Shown piece after piece: positions 19,849 to 29,356 of a stretch of DNA of 64,000 nucleotides (its first letter is position 1; every line of letters begins with the position of its first letter). The notes beneath the pieces were generated by a model. It had not been told where the DNA came from. It saw nothing but the letters and a program-made list of their open reading frames with translations, and searched no databases. The stretch lies in the NCBI RefSeq assembly GCF_001590905.1, contig NZ_BCTT01000007.1, positions 248,001 through 312,000 of the forward strand. The letters run 5' to 3'. Position numbers and translations under genes: made by a program. This DNA comes from Serratia grimesii NBRC 13537 (lineage in GTDB: Bacteria; Pseudomonadota; Gammaproteobacteria; Enterobacterales; Enterobacteriaceae).

Positions 19849-20477
19849 GCTGTTTCTCCTGCCTGCGTCACACGGTTGGTCAGGGTCGGCAAACCGGCAG
19901 CGCGCACCGTCACTTCATCCCCCGGTTTGATCTCAACACGCTGGTGTGGCGTGCCGATCAGTACCGCGTCCCCCGGCTGCAAGGTAATGAAATCGCTGAT
20001 GGCCGCGATCAGTTCCGGCACCGAACGCACCAGATCGGCCGTCGACCAACGATCCTGCTCTACGCCATTGATTTCGGTGATGATCTCCAGCTTGGTAGAG
20101 GTCGCTAACTGGCCGATATCGCCTAACGGACAAAAACCGTCGCGGCATTTCGCTTTGATTGCCGGGCGATAGAAGCTGCTTTCCGGCAGGCTGATGTCAT
20201 TAGCCAGTGCATAACCGGCCAGATAATCAGCCACACGCTCAACCGGCACCTTACGCGCGGTGTCGCCAATCACTACCGCCAGCGTTGCACCACTCTGCAC
20301 CTGCTCACCAGCAGGAAACGGGATCGCCCCGCCATTGGCGAGGTGGGTATTACGCGGTTTGATAAACCATACCGGGGTCTTCGGCGGGGTTTTATACGGT
20401 AGTTCATGGAACGCCTGATCCCAGGCGTCAATTTGGCTGCGGTGGTTTAACGCGACGGAAAATACGGTGCCTTTCAT
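19845..20477 (-). CDS. hpaG1: HpaG N-terminal subunit (isomerase/decarboxylase)
   Basis: A 210-residue FAH-fold protein equivalent to the N-terminal half of E. coli HpaG (KGTVFSVALNHRSQIDAW at the start, IGTPHQRVEIKPGDEV at the end). The start is ATG at 20477 with AAGGAG upstream. In E. coli C/W both halves are one chain of roughly 430 residues; here they are separate genes with a 4-bp overlap. It is the first gene of the catabolic operon, under the HpaR-type operator 39 bp upstream. Confidence 0.92.
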   Translation of the reverse strand: MKGTVFSVALNHRSQIDAWDQAFHELPYKTPPKTPVWFIKPRNTHLANGGAIPFPAGEQVQSGATLAVVIGDTARKVPVERVADYLAGYALANDISLPESSFYRPAIKAKCRDGFCPLGDIGQLATSTKLEIITEINGVEQDRWSTADLVRSVPELIAAISDFITLQPGDAVLIGTPHQRVEIKPGDEVTVRAAGLPTLTNRVTQAGETA

Positions 20478-20515
20478 GCAAACTCCTTTCAATGACAGAA
20501 CATGACAACCGGCAT

Positions 20516-20533
20516 TCATTAATATGTTAATGA
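20516..20533. promoter_or_regulatory. HpaR-type operator before hpaG1
   Basis: TCATTAA-TATG-TTAATGA is a perfect 7-bp inverted repeat with a 4-bp spacer, 39 bp from the hpaG1 ATG. Its NATTAA-N4-TTAATN layout is repeated in front of hpaR, as expected for a MarR-type repressor that controls both directions. Confidence 0.65.
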
Positions 20534-20581
20534 TTACTTTTATACGCTGTTCAGCTTTTACGCAACGCGGGTGGGTTGATT

Positions 20582-20597
20582 TGTGATCGTGATAACA
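20582..20597. promoter_or_regulatory. Possible CRP site in the hpaG1/hpaR gap
   Basis: TGTGA-TCGTGA-TAACA matches the CRP consensus at 9 of 10 half-site bases. The hpa operon is catabolite-controlled in E. coli. A 5-5-5 inverted repeat TTCAC-AAACC-GTGAA follows at 20603-20617. Confidence 0.4.
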
Positions 20598-20712
20598 AAA
20601 TATTCACAAACCGTGAACATTAGCGTGATTATTCAACGTATTAATCATTTTCAGGCGATTTTTCCACCCACAGGTGCATTTTCGCTTTATCCGGCAAGGT
20701 AAACTTGGCTAC

Positions 20713-20728
20713 TATTAAGTTATTAATA
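20713..20728. promoter_or_regulatory. HpaR-type operator before hpaR
   Basis: TATTAA-GTTA-TTAATA, a perfect 6-bp inverted repeat with 4-bp spacer, lies 74 bp before the hpaR start. Same architecture as the site at 20516, so autoregulation is likely. Confidence 0.6.
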
Positions 20729-20802
20729 AATCCAGGCAGCATATTGCGTTCCCAGCGATCAACGCCGGAATAACAAACACCTTGATAGCAAAGGCTAAAT
20801 CT

Positions 20803-21255
20803 ATGCATGAATCCTTAACTATTGCCCTGCTGCAGGCGCGTGAAACCGCCATGGGGTTTTTCCGCCCGATCCTGAAAAGCCATAATCTGACGGAACAGCA
20901 GTGGCGTATCATTCGCGTGCTGGCCAATAGCCGCTCTATTGAATTCCATGAATTGGCAGCAGAAACCTGCATCTTGCGCCCCAGCCTGACCGGCATCTTG
21001 TCGCGCATGGAGCGCGATAAGCTTATTTTCCGCCTGAAGCCGGTTAACGATCAGCGCAAGCTCTACGTTTCACTGACCCAGCAAGGCCAGGAGTTGTATG
21101 AGGTGGCTCGCCATCAGGTAGAACAGGGGTACGGTGAGATTGAAGCTGCGTTTTCGCAGCAGAAGATGGGCCAACTAATGGCACTCTTGGACGAACTGAT
21201 CACCCTGGGGGATAAACTGCCCGCCAACGTGACCGCCCATCCAACAAAAAAGTGA
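20803..21255 (+). CDS. hpaR: MarR-family repressor of homoprotocatechuate catabolism
   Basis: A 150-residue MarR protein with the winged helix at about residues 30-100 (LTEQQWRIIRVLANSRSIEFHELAAETCILRPSLTGILSRMERDKLI, DQRKLYVSLTQQG). HpaR represses the hpaG operon until homoprotocatechuate or a relative binds. It is divergent from hpaG1, as in E. coli W. The ATG at 20803 (AAGG upstream) is preferred to an in-frame TTG seven codons earlier. Confidence 0.93.
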   Translation: MHESLTIALLQARETAMGFFRPILKSHNLTEQQWRIIRVLANSRSIEFHELAAETCILRPSLTGILSRMERDKLIFRLKPVNDQRKLYVSLTQQGQELYEVARHQVEQGYGEIEAAFSQQKMGQLMALLDELITLGDKLPANVTAHPTKK

Positions 21256-21272
21256 TTCAAACATTTCCTCCG

Positions 21273-21324
21273 TACGGGCGCTGCATGCTGCGCCCGTATC
21301 AATCGGGACGAACATGTTCGTCCC
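21273..21324. repeat. Paired GC palindromes after hpaR
   Basis: Two palindromes in tandem: TACGGGCGC...GCGCCCGTA (21273-21298) and the perfect GGGACGAACATGTTCGTCCC (21305-21324). They fill the gap between two convergent genes and may end transcription both ways. One member of each dispersed family is present. Confidence 0.6.
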
Positions 21325-21330
21325 CTACCT

Positions 21331-22119
21331 TCAAGTTAGAGGATGGGCTTCAGGTAACAACGCGCCGCCATCCACCACCAGCGTCTGCCCGGTAATATAG
21401 GCCGCCGCCGGTGAGGCCAGGAACACCATCGCAGCAGCGATGTCTTCAGGTTCTCCCAGCCGTCCCAGCGGCACTGCGGCGGCAATCGCCTGATTGAGCG
21501 CAGTCCCCCCCAGGTTGGCCATCGCCGGTGTGCGGATCATCCCTGGCTCTACGCCGTTAACCCGTACGCCTGCCTCTGCCAGCTCCAACGCTGCCGCGCG
21601 AATAAAACCGTTAACCCCCGCTTTGGAGGCGGCATAGTGCGCCAGCCCAGGATAAGCCACCCGTGGTCCGGTCACCGATGAGGTCACCAGAATGCAACCG
21701 CCGCCCTGGCGCTGCATCCACGGTAACGCCGCCTGCGCCAGAAAGAACGGTGCCATCAGATTGACGCTCAGCGTACGTTGCAACAGCACAGCATCTATTT
21801 CGGCAAACGGCGTCAACGGGAAATAAGCCGCATTGTGGACCACAACATCCAGCCGCTGATAACGTAGCCCCACCGCCGCTACCCATTCGGCAATCTGCCC
21901 TGGATCGGCCAGATCGCAGGCCATCGCTTGCACCTGCCAACCCTGTTGTTGCAGCGTCTCGGCCGCTTCCTGCGCTTTTTGCAGTTGCAGATCTGCCATC
22001 ACCACCGTCGCACCCAGTTGGGCAAAGGCGCTGACAATCGCCAGCCCAATACCCTGCGCACCGCCAGTCACCAACACTACCTTGCCGCTGAAGGCATCGG
22101 CCGCATACGTCGTCTTCAT
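21331..22119 (-). CDS. SDR of the monoamine-type cluster (MoaE-like)
   Basis: A 262-residue short-chain dehydrogenase: TGGAQGIG in the Rossmann fold, NAAY, S in TSSVTG, and YAASK. It ends the minus-strand operon running from 25762 to 21331 (permease, DUF3156-like, SDR, MoaF, SDR). A related SDR lies beside MoaF in the Klebsiella monoamine regulon, but the exact substrate is unknown. It starts 4 bp after the moaF stop. The two SDRs in this operon are paralogues of different subgroups, suggesting two successive alcohol/ketone steps. Confidence 0.75.
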   Translation of the reverse strand: MKTTYAADAFSGKVVLVTGGAQGIGLAIVSAFAQLGATVVMADLQLQKAQEAAETLQQQGWQVQAMACDLADPGQIAEWVAAVGLRYQRLDVVVHNAAYFPLTPFAEIDAVLLQRTLSVNLMAPFFLAQAALPWMQRQGGGCILVTSSVTGPRVAYPGLAHYAASKAGVNGFIRAAALELAEAGVRVNGVEPGMIRTPAMANLGGTALNQAIAAAVPLGRLGEPEDIAAAMVFLASPAAAYITGQTLVVDGGALLPEAHPLT

Positions 22120-22123
22120 CGGC

Positions 22124-22921
22124 TTATCCCCGTGGATGGCGGGTCGTGTTCAGCACTTGCGCATGAGCGCCCACCGCAAAATTGCTCAGCGCACTGAAAT
22201 CGCTGCCCTGATAACCAAGGATCTTGCCGTCAGTCCGCATGCCTTGCAGATCGATCATCACCACCCCTAACGTCGGCACGATCTTCTCGCGCCAGACGAA
22301 CAGGTAGAGTTTTTCAGCCACTTTCACGTAATGACAACGATCCACATCCGCCAGCCCTTTCTCCACACCATCCAGACACTGCCAGGCGTAGAAATTGTCG
22401 TTCAGGTAGATATGTTCGTAACGCTCTGTCGGGCTGTAGGTGTACATATTGCGCATACCGATCAACTCGTCGGTGAAATGCGGTGGTGCAACCGTGGCAC
22501 CATCCAATGTGCCGAATTGGAATTCGACGTTGACGGCCGTCAGCGGCAGCCCCTGCTCAACGCGGCTAAAGGCGTCCAAACGGGTTTGCTCCTCATCCGG
22601 CAATTGGCCATACACCGCAGTAAAATTGCCCTGATTGCGATCGCACACCAGCGTGATACTGGCGTTATCCTGTGCGGGATCGAGAAAATCGATAAATAAA
22701 ATGCCGGGACGAATACTGGTGGCACGATAAGCAATGCCCCGGTATTCACCCCAACTCAGCGTTTGCTCGTCGACAAAATGACAGCTCAGCATTTCCCCAT
22801 CGGTAAAGCGCAATGCTAGCGTACTGCCGCTCAGTCCGTGTTGTTGTTCCAGTGTATTGCTGTGCGGTGCAAAACCTTCCGCCAACGCGCCAACCTGAAT
22901 AAATACCGCTTCTGAACTCAT
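22124..22921 (-). CDS. moaF: MoaF-family protein (monoamine regulon)
   Basis: A 265-residue protein of the MoaF family, recognised by FIDFLDPAQDNASITLVCDRN and YLNDNFYAWQCLDGVEKG with LYLFVWREKIVPTLGVV. The N- and C-terminal halves are both calycin-like beta-rich domains. In Klebsiella, MoaF is linked to production of a monoamine-inducible 30-kDa protein; its biochemical role is not known and it should not be confused with molybdopterin Moa proteins. ATG at 22921 with AAGGAG. It lies between two SDR genes. Confidence 0.8.
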   Translation of the reverse strand: MSSEAVFIQVGALAEGFAPHSNTLEQQHGLSGSTLALRFTDGEMLSCHFVDEQTLSWGEYRGIAYRATSIRPGILFIDFLDPAQDNASITLVCDRNQGNFTAVYGQLPDEEQTRLDAFSRVEQGLPLTAVNVEFQFGTLDGATVAPPHFTDELIGMRNMYTYSPTERYEHIYLNDNFYAWQCLDGVEKGLADVDRCHYVKVAEKLYLFVWREKIVPTLGVVMIDLQGMRTDGKILGYQGSDFSALSNFAVGAHAQVLNTTRHPRG

Positions 22922-22931
22922 GTGATGCTCC

Positions 22932-23714
22932 TTATAGAGAAGTGAAAGCCAATGTCGGTACGTCAACAATGGTTGAACCGCCGTCGGCTACAAGCGCCGC
23001 GCCGGTGATGATTGACGCTTCCGGCGAACAGAGAAAACGACAGATGCCGGCAATTTCTTCGGCGCTGGCAGGACGGCGCAGCGGCACGTCACGGCAGACA
23101 TGTTGGTAGGCCTGTTCCAGCGTAAGTTGGTGCGCAGCCATCAACGGCAGCATCTCTTCATCCGCCATCGGGGTTGTGACCCAACCCGGACAGACGGCAT
23201 TGGCACGCACGCCTTGTGGGCCATAATCACGGGCGATAGAGCGCATCAACCCGATCAAAGCGTGTTTGGCGGTGACATAGCCGCAGACCTCTGGCCCGGC
23301 AGCCAGTGACGCGATAGACGCGACAAACAACAGATTGCCGCCCGTTTTAACCAGTTCCGGCAGGCAGGCACGGGCGCTGGCGAAGGCGCTGTTGAGATTG
23401 CTGTCCAGCGCTTGCCGCCAGTGGTCATCACTCATCTCGGTAATGCGCCCCAATCCCATGCCACCTGCGCTCCCTATCAGGCAGTCGATGCGCCCAGCCT
23501 GCTGTAAAATGGCCGGTAACAGTACGGATTTCCAACTGTCCCCGCTGGACGCGTCGCCCACCAAAGCCTGTACACCAATCTCGTCCGCCAGCGCCGTCAA
23601 GGGTTCACGGCGTCGGCCGATGATAAACACACGGTCTCCGTTATCCGCCAGTAATCGGGCACAAGCGGCACCCACACCTGTGCCACCACCGGTAATCACT
23701 ACGACTCTACTCAT
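22932..23714 (-). CDS. Short-chain dehydrogenase/reductase
   Basis: A 260-residue SDR with TGGGTGVGAAC at the N-terminus, SAGG, the catalytic Ser in VASIASL, and Y/K in YVTAK. The C-terminal DGG motif is intact. It overlaps the upstream DUF3156-like gene by 8 bp and lies 10 bp before moaF, so it belongs to the same operon. Substrate unknown; context suggests an aromatic or amine-derived alcohol. Confidence 0.75.
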   Translation of the reverse strand: MSRVVVITGGGTGVGAACARLLADNGDRVFIIGRRREPLTALADEIGVQALVGDASSGDSWKSVLLPAILQQAGRIDCLIGSAGGMGLGRITEMSDDHWRQALDSNLNSAFASARACLPELVKTGGNLLFVASIASLAAGPEVCGYVTAKHALIGLMRSIARDYGPQGVRANAVCPGWVTTPMADEEMLPLMAAHQLTLEQAYQHVCRDVPLRRPASAEEIAGICRFLCSPEASIITGAALVADGGSTIVDVPTLAFTSL

Positions 23715-24294
23715 CGAGTTTCTCCATCAATTGGCCGATCATCAGCAAACTGCTCAACAGTAGCCGCCGCTGCTCCGGCTCCAACCGCAGATAACGGCGC
23801 CCCGCCGGCAACCGACTGACCACCTCGGATGCCGCAAAATGCTCTATCTCCAACCGCCAACGGCCGGCGACCACCGTCAATTGAATACGACGGAAATCAA
23901 GTTGCTCCAACGTTTGGTCTATTTGCGGATAACGCTGTAGGGCAGCAATCACCTGCTGTGCTATGGCATCATCTCGACGGGCGCGATACACCACACCGCG
24001 TCGACGTAGCCAACCGCCTGCGGTAATGCGTAGCGTCAGGGGCGCTTTCAGCGAGCAGTCGCCCTGCAATAGGAAACGATGGCTGACGATATGCGCCATA
24101 AACAACGCGCTAACCTGTTCACTAATGTCGATCACTGGCCCCTGTGGCAACGTCAGGCGCAGCAAACAGGGCGAAAGCCGCTCGCAGGCATAAGGCTGCA
24201 GGTTGCTTGCCAGGCGACTGAGGGTCACCCCTGGCTGATAGCCGGTTGGCGCGCGCTGCCAAAGGCGGTTAAGTGAGGGAAGTAAGCCGATCAA
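23707..24294 (-). CDS. Uncharacterised protein, probably DUF3156
   Basis: A 195-residue Arg- and Leu-rich protein without membrane spans or signal peptide. I believe it is the DUF3156 family, which occurs next to MoaF-type operons, but I am not certain. The start is TTG at 24294: AGGAGG sits 6 nt upstream, while the longer open frame would lie wholly within the permease gene. It therefore overlaps the permease 3' end by 26 bp. No catalytic motif is evident. Confidence 0.65.
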   Translation of the reverse strand: MIGLLPSLNRLWQRAPTGYQPGVTLSRLASNLQPYACERLSPCLLRLTLPQGPVIDISEQVSALFMAHIVSHRFLLQGDCSLKAPLTLRITAGGWLRRRGVVYRARRDDAIAQQVIAALQRYPQIDQTLEQLDFRRIQLTVVAGRWRLEIEHFAASEVVSRLPAGRRYLRLEPEQRRLLLSSLLMIGQLMEKLDE

Positions 24295-25762
24295 ACTGCG
24301 CCTCCTCGTTTTCTGCTTTCGCAAAGGCAGTTTCCAGCACCTGCTCAACTGGCACCGGTTTGAACGGGTTGACCTTCTGCACACACAGGGTCCAGAACAG
24401 CGCATAGGCTGCGGTCAGGCCGATCATGATGCTGAAAGGAATGTAGACGGCACGTGGGTTCATGCCCGGCGGGGTGATATAGATAATCGCCAGCACGATG
24501 CCCACACTGGAAATGATTTGCGGCAGTGGGAACCACGGTGATTTATAAGCACGCGGCAAGTCTGGACGACGAATACGCAGGATCACTACCGAACAGGTCA
24601 CCAGCAGGTAGGCCACGCCCCAGGCACAGACTGCCGCCAACACCAACGGAATAATGCGATCGAGATTGCCCTGAATGGCAAAGGCATGTACGCAAGGGAT
24701 CAGCACCGCCACCAAAATCCCCACCACCGGGGTTTTAAAGCGCGGGTGCAGATAAGCGAAGATACGTGGCAGCGCGCCATCCAACGCCATGCCATACAGA
24801 ATACGTGGCACGGCCGCCATTAGCGTATTAATGGTCGCCGCCCCGGCCAGTAACAGCCCGACGCCCAGCCAATATTTGCCGAACTCCCCCATAACCTGAC
24901 CAGCAAAGGCCGGGATCGCCATCGGCGTATCCAGCAGGTGAACGCCATTAGCAGCATCCACTACCACGTTTTCCACCTGATGACTGAGTGCCGCACCGTA
25001 TAGCGCCATGCAAACCGCCACGCCGCACAAGCCCAGCGACATCGCACGCGGGATCACACTGGCGGAACGTTTGATCTCCGGCGCCATCGGCGTAACCAAC
25101 TCACAGCCGACGAACATGAACATCGCCATGCCAATCAGACTAAACACAGCGAACGGATCGCTCAGACTCAACGTACTGCCAAACCAACCTTCCAGTGGAA
25201 CCGCATGCGGCGACAGCAATCCAGCAATGCCAAAGATCACCAGCGTGCTCCACATAGCGAACGTCAGCACGATTTCCGCTTTGCCGAACGCCTCAATACC
25301 GAATGCGTTAAGTAACCCGAATACGATCACCAGCCCGACCCCGACCATCCAGGACGCATTGTGGGTTTCCATCAGGGTATTGAGGTGTTCAAAATTCACC
25401 AGCGCCATGATGCCGGAGAGAATGGTTTCCGCGGTACCGGCAAAGATATGCACGATCAAGTAGGCTGACAGCGCGCCGGTGATGGCAAAAAAGCGCCCCA
25501 TGCCACAGGCAATGTAGTCGTACACCGAGCCGGAGGTCGGCAATATCGCCGCCGCCTCGGAGAAAGTGGTGAGCTGGGCCTGCATCATAATAAAAGCGAT
25601 CAACATCGCCAGCGCGAAGGTGTCGCCGCCGATACCGAAACCACTGGTGACAGTGAGGATCACCGGACTGGCCATAATCACCCCGACCGAACTGGCCAGC
25701 GTGGTGGGGAATCCGACCTTACCCCGCTCAAGGTGGGCGTGAAGCCGCGACGACAGGTTCAT
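24269..25762 (-). CDS. APC-superfamily amine/amino acid permease (TynP-like)
   Basis: A 497-residue transporter with about 12 hydrophobic spans. It has the APC pattern GVIMASPVILTVTSGFGIGGD in the first span and GCELVTPMAPEIKR in the middle. In Klebsiella, a permease (TynP) accompanies tyramine oxidase. Here it heads the minus-strand operon, 107-126 bp downstream of a palindrome shared with the arylsulfatase promoter. A substrate such as tyramine or another monoamine is inferred. Confidence 0.75.
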   Translation of the reverse strand: MNLSSRLHAHLERGKVGFPTTLASSVGVIMASPVILTVTSGFGIGGDTFALAMLIAFIMMQAQLTTFSEAAAILPTSGSVYDYIACGMGRFFAITGALSAYLIVHIFAGTAETILSGIMALVNFEHLNTLMETHNASWMVGVGLVIVFGLLNAFGIEAFGKAEIVLTFAMWSTLVIFGIAGLLSPHAVPLEGWFGSTLSLSDPFAVFSLIGMAMFMFVGCELVTPMAPEIKRSASVIPRAMSLGLCGVAVCMALYGAALSHQVENVVVDAANGVHLLDTPMAIPAFAGQVMGEFGKYWLGVGLLLAGAATINTLMAAVPRILYGMALDGALPRIFAYLHPRFKTPVVGILVAVLIPCVHAFAIQGNLDRIIPLVLAAVCAWGVAYLLVTCSVVILRIRRPDLPRAYKSPWFPLPQIISSVGIVLAIIYITPPGMNPRAVYIPFSIMIGLTAAYALFWTLCVQKVNPFKPVPVEQVLETAFAKAENEEAQFDRLTSLT

Positions 25763-25868
25763 GGTTATTTCCTCTTATAGTTTTATCGTTTTGCCCTGAT
25801 GGTGCATTTGCAGGTTTTACGTCGCCAGTGGCGGCAATATCACTATAGAGAGGAATAGAAAATGCTGA

Positions 25869-25888
25869 CTATCGTCCTTAAGGACGAG
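25869..25888. promoter_or_regulatory. Putative MoaR operator before the permease operon
   Basis: CTATCGTCCTTAAGGACGAG contains a perfect 16-bp palindrome (25872-25887). It is 18/20 identical to the site at 28953 in front of atsA. It lies 107 bp upstream of the permease ATG, inside the last codons of atsB and the short gap after them. Confidence 0.65.
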
Positions 25889-25894
25889 AGGAAC

Positions 25895-27079
25895 TCAAGC
25901 TGTGCTGCCGCTCACAGCAATGCGCCATTGCATGGCGCCCTGCGGGCTACGCGGGTAAGCACGCAACGGCTCAAGCAGTGCAGAAAAGAAGGCGTAATAA
26001 CCCGCACACAGCCGGTTGTAGCGATCCGCACCGATATGCGCCGGGCAGCCGCCCTGACAGACACTTTTCACGCTGCAACTCTGGCATTCGCGACGCAGAC
26101 TTTTGACCTGACCGAATGCCATGGCTGTTGCCGCCGATACAGAATCCGCGAAGGACGTGTGCTGATCGAAATGCCCCAGATAATGCTGTGCGTCCATCAG
26201 ATGATCGCAGGCGTAGAGGCGACCATCCGGCTCCATCACCAAATTGCCGCCGCAGCGTTCAGCATGCACGCAACTGGGGCTGACTTGGGTGAAGTACTGC
26301 GCGTAAACATGTTCGATGTTCATCACAAACACCTTCCCCCAATGCCCCTGCCCACGCCAACGACGGTAAATCGCTAACATAAAACGCCCCCAGTTGGCGG
26401 CGCTCAATCCGTACCCGGCATCCGGGGCGTCACCTTCCAGCATCAGTGGCTGAAACTGCAAGTAACGTGCACCGAGGGCGACAAAATGGTCGTACATCGC
26501 CTGTGCCCGCTCCACCACACCGTCATGTACCACCACCAGCAGGTTGAACTCGATGTGATACCGATGCAGCAGCGCAATACCGCGCAGAGCATCGTCATAG
26601 CTACTGTCGCCACGCTTATCCGGACGGTGCGCGTCTTGGATCTGTCGGTCGCCGTCAAGGCTGACGCCGATGATGAAATCATGCTGTTTGAACAACCGAC
26701 ACCATGCGGCATTCAGCAATGTGCCATTGGTCTGTATGCTGTTGCTGATCCTGACGCCTGGAAGCGCATATTTTTGCTGCAACGCCAGGGCCCGTTTGTA
26801 AAAACCGATGCCTGCCAGCAGTGGCTCACCGCCCTGCCAAACAAAGTTAATCTCGCGGCTGTAGCGCGGTTGGGCGGCAATATAGCGACGGATAAAATCC
26901 TCGAGCAGCCCGTCGTCCATTTTTTGCGTTCGCTCGCCCTGCCGCTGCGGGTAATAGCAATAGTTGCAGGCCAGATTACAGCCAGCCCCGATCGGTTTGA
27001 CCAACAGATGGAACGGCACCGCCGCACGTGGTTCAACGGCAACCGGGATCTGCTGCGCACGCAGTTGAGTCAGGTTCAT
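25895..27079 (-). CDS. atsB: Anaerobic sulfatase-maturating radical SAM enzyme
   Basis: A 394-residue anSME-type enzyme. The radical SAM CxxxCxxC motif is C34, C38, C41, and a C-terminal SPASM/twitch domain has many Cys ([29 protein letters not shown]). It converts the active-site residue of sulfatases to formylglycine. The neighbouring AtsA has Ser at that site, and AtsB of Klebsiella is the classic Ser-type maturase. It overlaps atsA by 4 bp (ATGA). Confidence 0.92.
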   Translation of the reverse strand: MNLTQLRAQQIPVAVEPRAAVPFHLLVKPIGAGCNLACNYCYYPQRQGERTQKMDDGLLEDFIRRYIAAQPRYSREINFVWQGGEPLLAGIGFYKRALALQQKYALPGVRISNSIQTNGTLLNAAWCRLFKQHDFIIGVSLDGDRQIQDAHRPDKRGDSSYDDALRGIALLHRYHIEFNLLVVVHDGVVERAQAMYDHFVALGARYLQFQPLMLEGDAPDAGYGLSAANWGRFMLAIYRRWRGQGHWGKVFVMNIEHVYAQYFTQVSPSCVHAERCGGNLVMEPDGRLYACDHLMDAQHYLGHFDQHTSFADSVSAATAMAFGQVKSLRRECQSCSVKSVCQGGCPAHIGADRYNRLCAGYYAFFSALLEPLRAYPRSPQGAMQWRIAVSGSTA

Positions 27080-28788
27080 TCTGCTGCCTCAGGTAAAGGC
27101 TTATGGGTAACTGGATCGAGACCAATATAGTTGCCGGATTTAGCGTCCACCCCAAGGTAATCAATCGCTTCGCCTTTAGCTTCAATCACCATGCCTTTAT
27201 CAGCGTACTGCTGGTATTCCTCACTCAGCCGCTTAACCCGCTCGGGGTTGGCGGCAGCCACATCCTGTGTTTCGAGGGGGTCATTCTGTAAGTTGAACAG
27301 CCCCCAAGCGGCCATTTGCGCCGTCGGTCCGGCTTTCACCAGCCGTCGCAGCTTCCAGATGCCCTCCACGAAGGCAGCTTGATTGTGCAGCTCAACGCCG
27401 TAGGTCGAGCGCGGTACAGTGTCGATATCACCGCTGAAATACCGCCTGAAGCTGACGCCAACCATCGGCAGCGTCGGTTTTCCCTTCAGTTGCTTACTGG
27501 CATCAATACCAGCGTAGTCGTAGAGCGTCGGTGCGATGTCATACACCGCCATGGGCGTTTTATCGATGCCACCGCGTCCTTTCAGCTGCGGTGCAGAAAT
27601 GATGAAGTCAGTATTGATCCCACCCTGCGCGCTGGTGGTTTTATGATAGTTAGCGTAAGGCGCATTGCTGACGTTAGCCCAGTGTGGCCCATAAGAGATA
27701 AAGGACCCCTTACGACCAATATTCGCGTAGCTGTTGTCAAACTGCTGCCAATATTCCGGCTTCGATCCGTAGTAGAAGCCGCTGGCCGGGTTGGCGCCGT
27801 TGTCGGTGGCGAAGATGATCACCGTGTTCTTATCACGCCCAGTTTGTTTCAGCGTCTTCAGTACCCCACCGACCTGATCGTCCATATAGGCAATCATCGC
27901 TGCGTACACCTGCATGGTTTTCGCCGCGTATTTCTGTTGCTCCGGCGTCATGTCTTTCCAGGCTTTATCCAGTGCCAGCGTCGGCATCGGCGTGTTATCG
28001 GAAATGATCCCCAATGCCTTCAACCGCTGAATACGTTGCTGATAGGCCTGCTGGTAACCGGCATCATACTTGCCGTCAAATTTTGCGATCCAGTCATCCG
28101 GTGCCTGCAACGGATCGTGCGGGGCGGTGAAAGCCAGATAGGCGAAGATAGGTTTATCCTTCGGCGTATCGCTGATCCACTGCTCCATCTGGGTGGCGTA
28201 GGCCTTGCTGGAATAGAAATCCTGCGGCAGCGAGACGCGTTTGCCATTCAGGGTGTAGAAGGTATGAAAGGCTTCGACAGTGCCTAGCGGTTTTGCATCG
28301 TCGAAATGGCTGGTACCGCCCCCCATAAAGGCAAAAGCGCGTTCGAAACCGCGATCGGTTGGTTTAGCACCGTCGACATAGCCCAGATGCCATTTACCCG
28401 CCATCATGGTGGCATAGCCAGCGTCCCGGAAACGTTCAGGCATCGTGGTCACCCGGTCGGTCAGTCGCATTTCATAACCCGGCTGCGCCGCCGTGCTTTC
28501 GTACCACCACATGCCGCCCATACCGGCCTGTTGGTTGGTATTGCCAGTCATCAACATCGAACGTGCTGGGGCAGACATCGGCGAAGTATAATACTGGCTC
28601 ATGCGCACCCCTCGCTCGGCCAGTGCCTGCAGGTTGGGCGTGGGGATCTCACTGCCGAACGGGCTAATGTCGGAATAGCCCATGTCATCGACCAGAATTA
28701 TCAGCACGTTGGGACGCCCAGTGTCTGCCGCATGAGCCATCCCCGACAGTGCGCTACCCAGCGCCACCGCGAGTGTTTTCTTCTTCAT
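27076..28788 (-). CDS. atsA: Periplasmic arylsulfatase, Ser-type
   Basis: A 570-residue type I sulfatase with a signal peptide ([21 protein letters not shown]). [12 protein letters not shown] gives the metal-binding Asp pair and [11 protein letters not shown] is the sulfatase signature. The modified residue is Ser72 when counted from the ATG at 28788, the number known for Klebsiella AtsA, which supports this start over the ATG three bases earlier (28791). The protein would cleave aryl sulfate esters such as tyramine O-sulfate, supplying sulfate and phenols. Confidence 0.93.
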   Translation of the reverse strand: MKKKTLAVALGSALSGMAHAADTGRPNVLIILVDDMGYSDISPFGSEIPTPNLQALAERGVRMSQYYTSPMSAPARSMLMTGNTNQQAGMGGMWWYESTAAQPGYEMRLTDRVTTMPERFRDAGYATMMAGKWHLGYVDGAKPTDRGFERAFAFMGGGTSHFDDAKPLGTVEAFHTFYTLNGKRVSLPQDFYSSKAYATQMEQWISDTPKDKPIFAYLAFTAPHDPLQAPDDWIAKFDGKYDAGYQQAYQQRIQRLKALGIISDNTPMPTLALDKAWKDMTPEQQKYAAKTMQVYAAMIAYMDDQVGGVLKTLKQTGRDKNTVIIFATDNGANPASGFYYGSKPEYWQQFDNSYANIGRKGSFISYGPHWANVSNAPYANYHKTTSAQGGINTDFIISAPQLKGRGGIDKTPMAVYDIAPTLYDYAGIDASKQLKGKPTLPMVGVSFRRYFSGDIDTVPRSTYGVELHNQAAFVEGIWKLRRLVKAGPTAQMAAWGLFNLQNDPLETQDVAAANPERVKRLSEEYQQYADKGMVIEAKGEAIDYLGVDAKSGNYIGLDPVTHKPLPEAAE

Positions 28789-28952
28789 CATCACCTCATC
28801 CCCTGCATTGTCATTCGGGTTGAACAACCAAACACCTCAGCCCGAGAAAGGTCATAGTTTTTTCGTCTTATCCTTTTTCCGTCGGCTGCCGTTATCTTCA
28901 AAGCATGGCCTGAGCGGTTTTTGGCAGTGTAGGAAGCAATGGAAAAGCCTGG

Positions 28953-28972
28953 CTATCGTTCTTAAGAACGAG
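28953..28972. promoter_or_regulatory. Putative MoaR operator before atsA
   Basis: CTATCGTTCTTAAGAACGAG holds a perfect 16-bp palindrome (28956-28971) 168 bp upstream of atsA, in the 568-bp gap between atsA and moaR. Nearly identical to the site at 25869. The rest of the gap holds the TTAA-type site at 29081 and no convincing gene. Confidence 0.65.
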
Positions 28973-29080
28973 GCGCCGGAATGAAGAAGCCGAGATGTAG
29001 CACGCAGAACGCAAAGGTGTCCGCACTGAGGGAAGAGGGGAAACCGCTGTAAATTCAGCGGGAAAACGTCACAAAAATTT

Positions 29081-29096
29081 CATTAATGTATTAACG
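29081..29096. promoter_or_regulatory. TTAA-N4-TTAA palindrome upstream of moaR
   Basis: CATTAA-TGTA-TTAACG, flanked by TT and AA so that 7 of 8 base pairs match. It has the same layout as sites at 20516, 20713, 35955 and 36108. Confidence 0.4.
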
Positions 29097-29356
29097 AAAC
29101 AGACGGGAGATTGAGTAAAGACCGCGATGATGAGCCAAGTGTCATCTTGTTATTTATGTATTTTATTGCAATCAGGCTCACGTTGTTAATATGTTTTTAT
29201 TGTGTTGCGAAATTGCTACAACTATGCTTGTATCGTTCATATTGTATACAGATACACGTACCGTCCCAGTACCTGAATGACATACCCAATGAATTTAACG
29301 TTGCCGCTAATCACGCTGCGGCTTTAAAGACGACGGGTAAAGGGAGGAAATGAATC

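Noticed and set aside
29111-29353. 80-residue open frame before moaR
   Set aside because: Starts with TTG without a ribosome site, has mixed hydrophobic composition, and covers the moaR regulatory region; most likely chance in AT-rich DNA.
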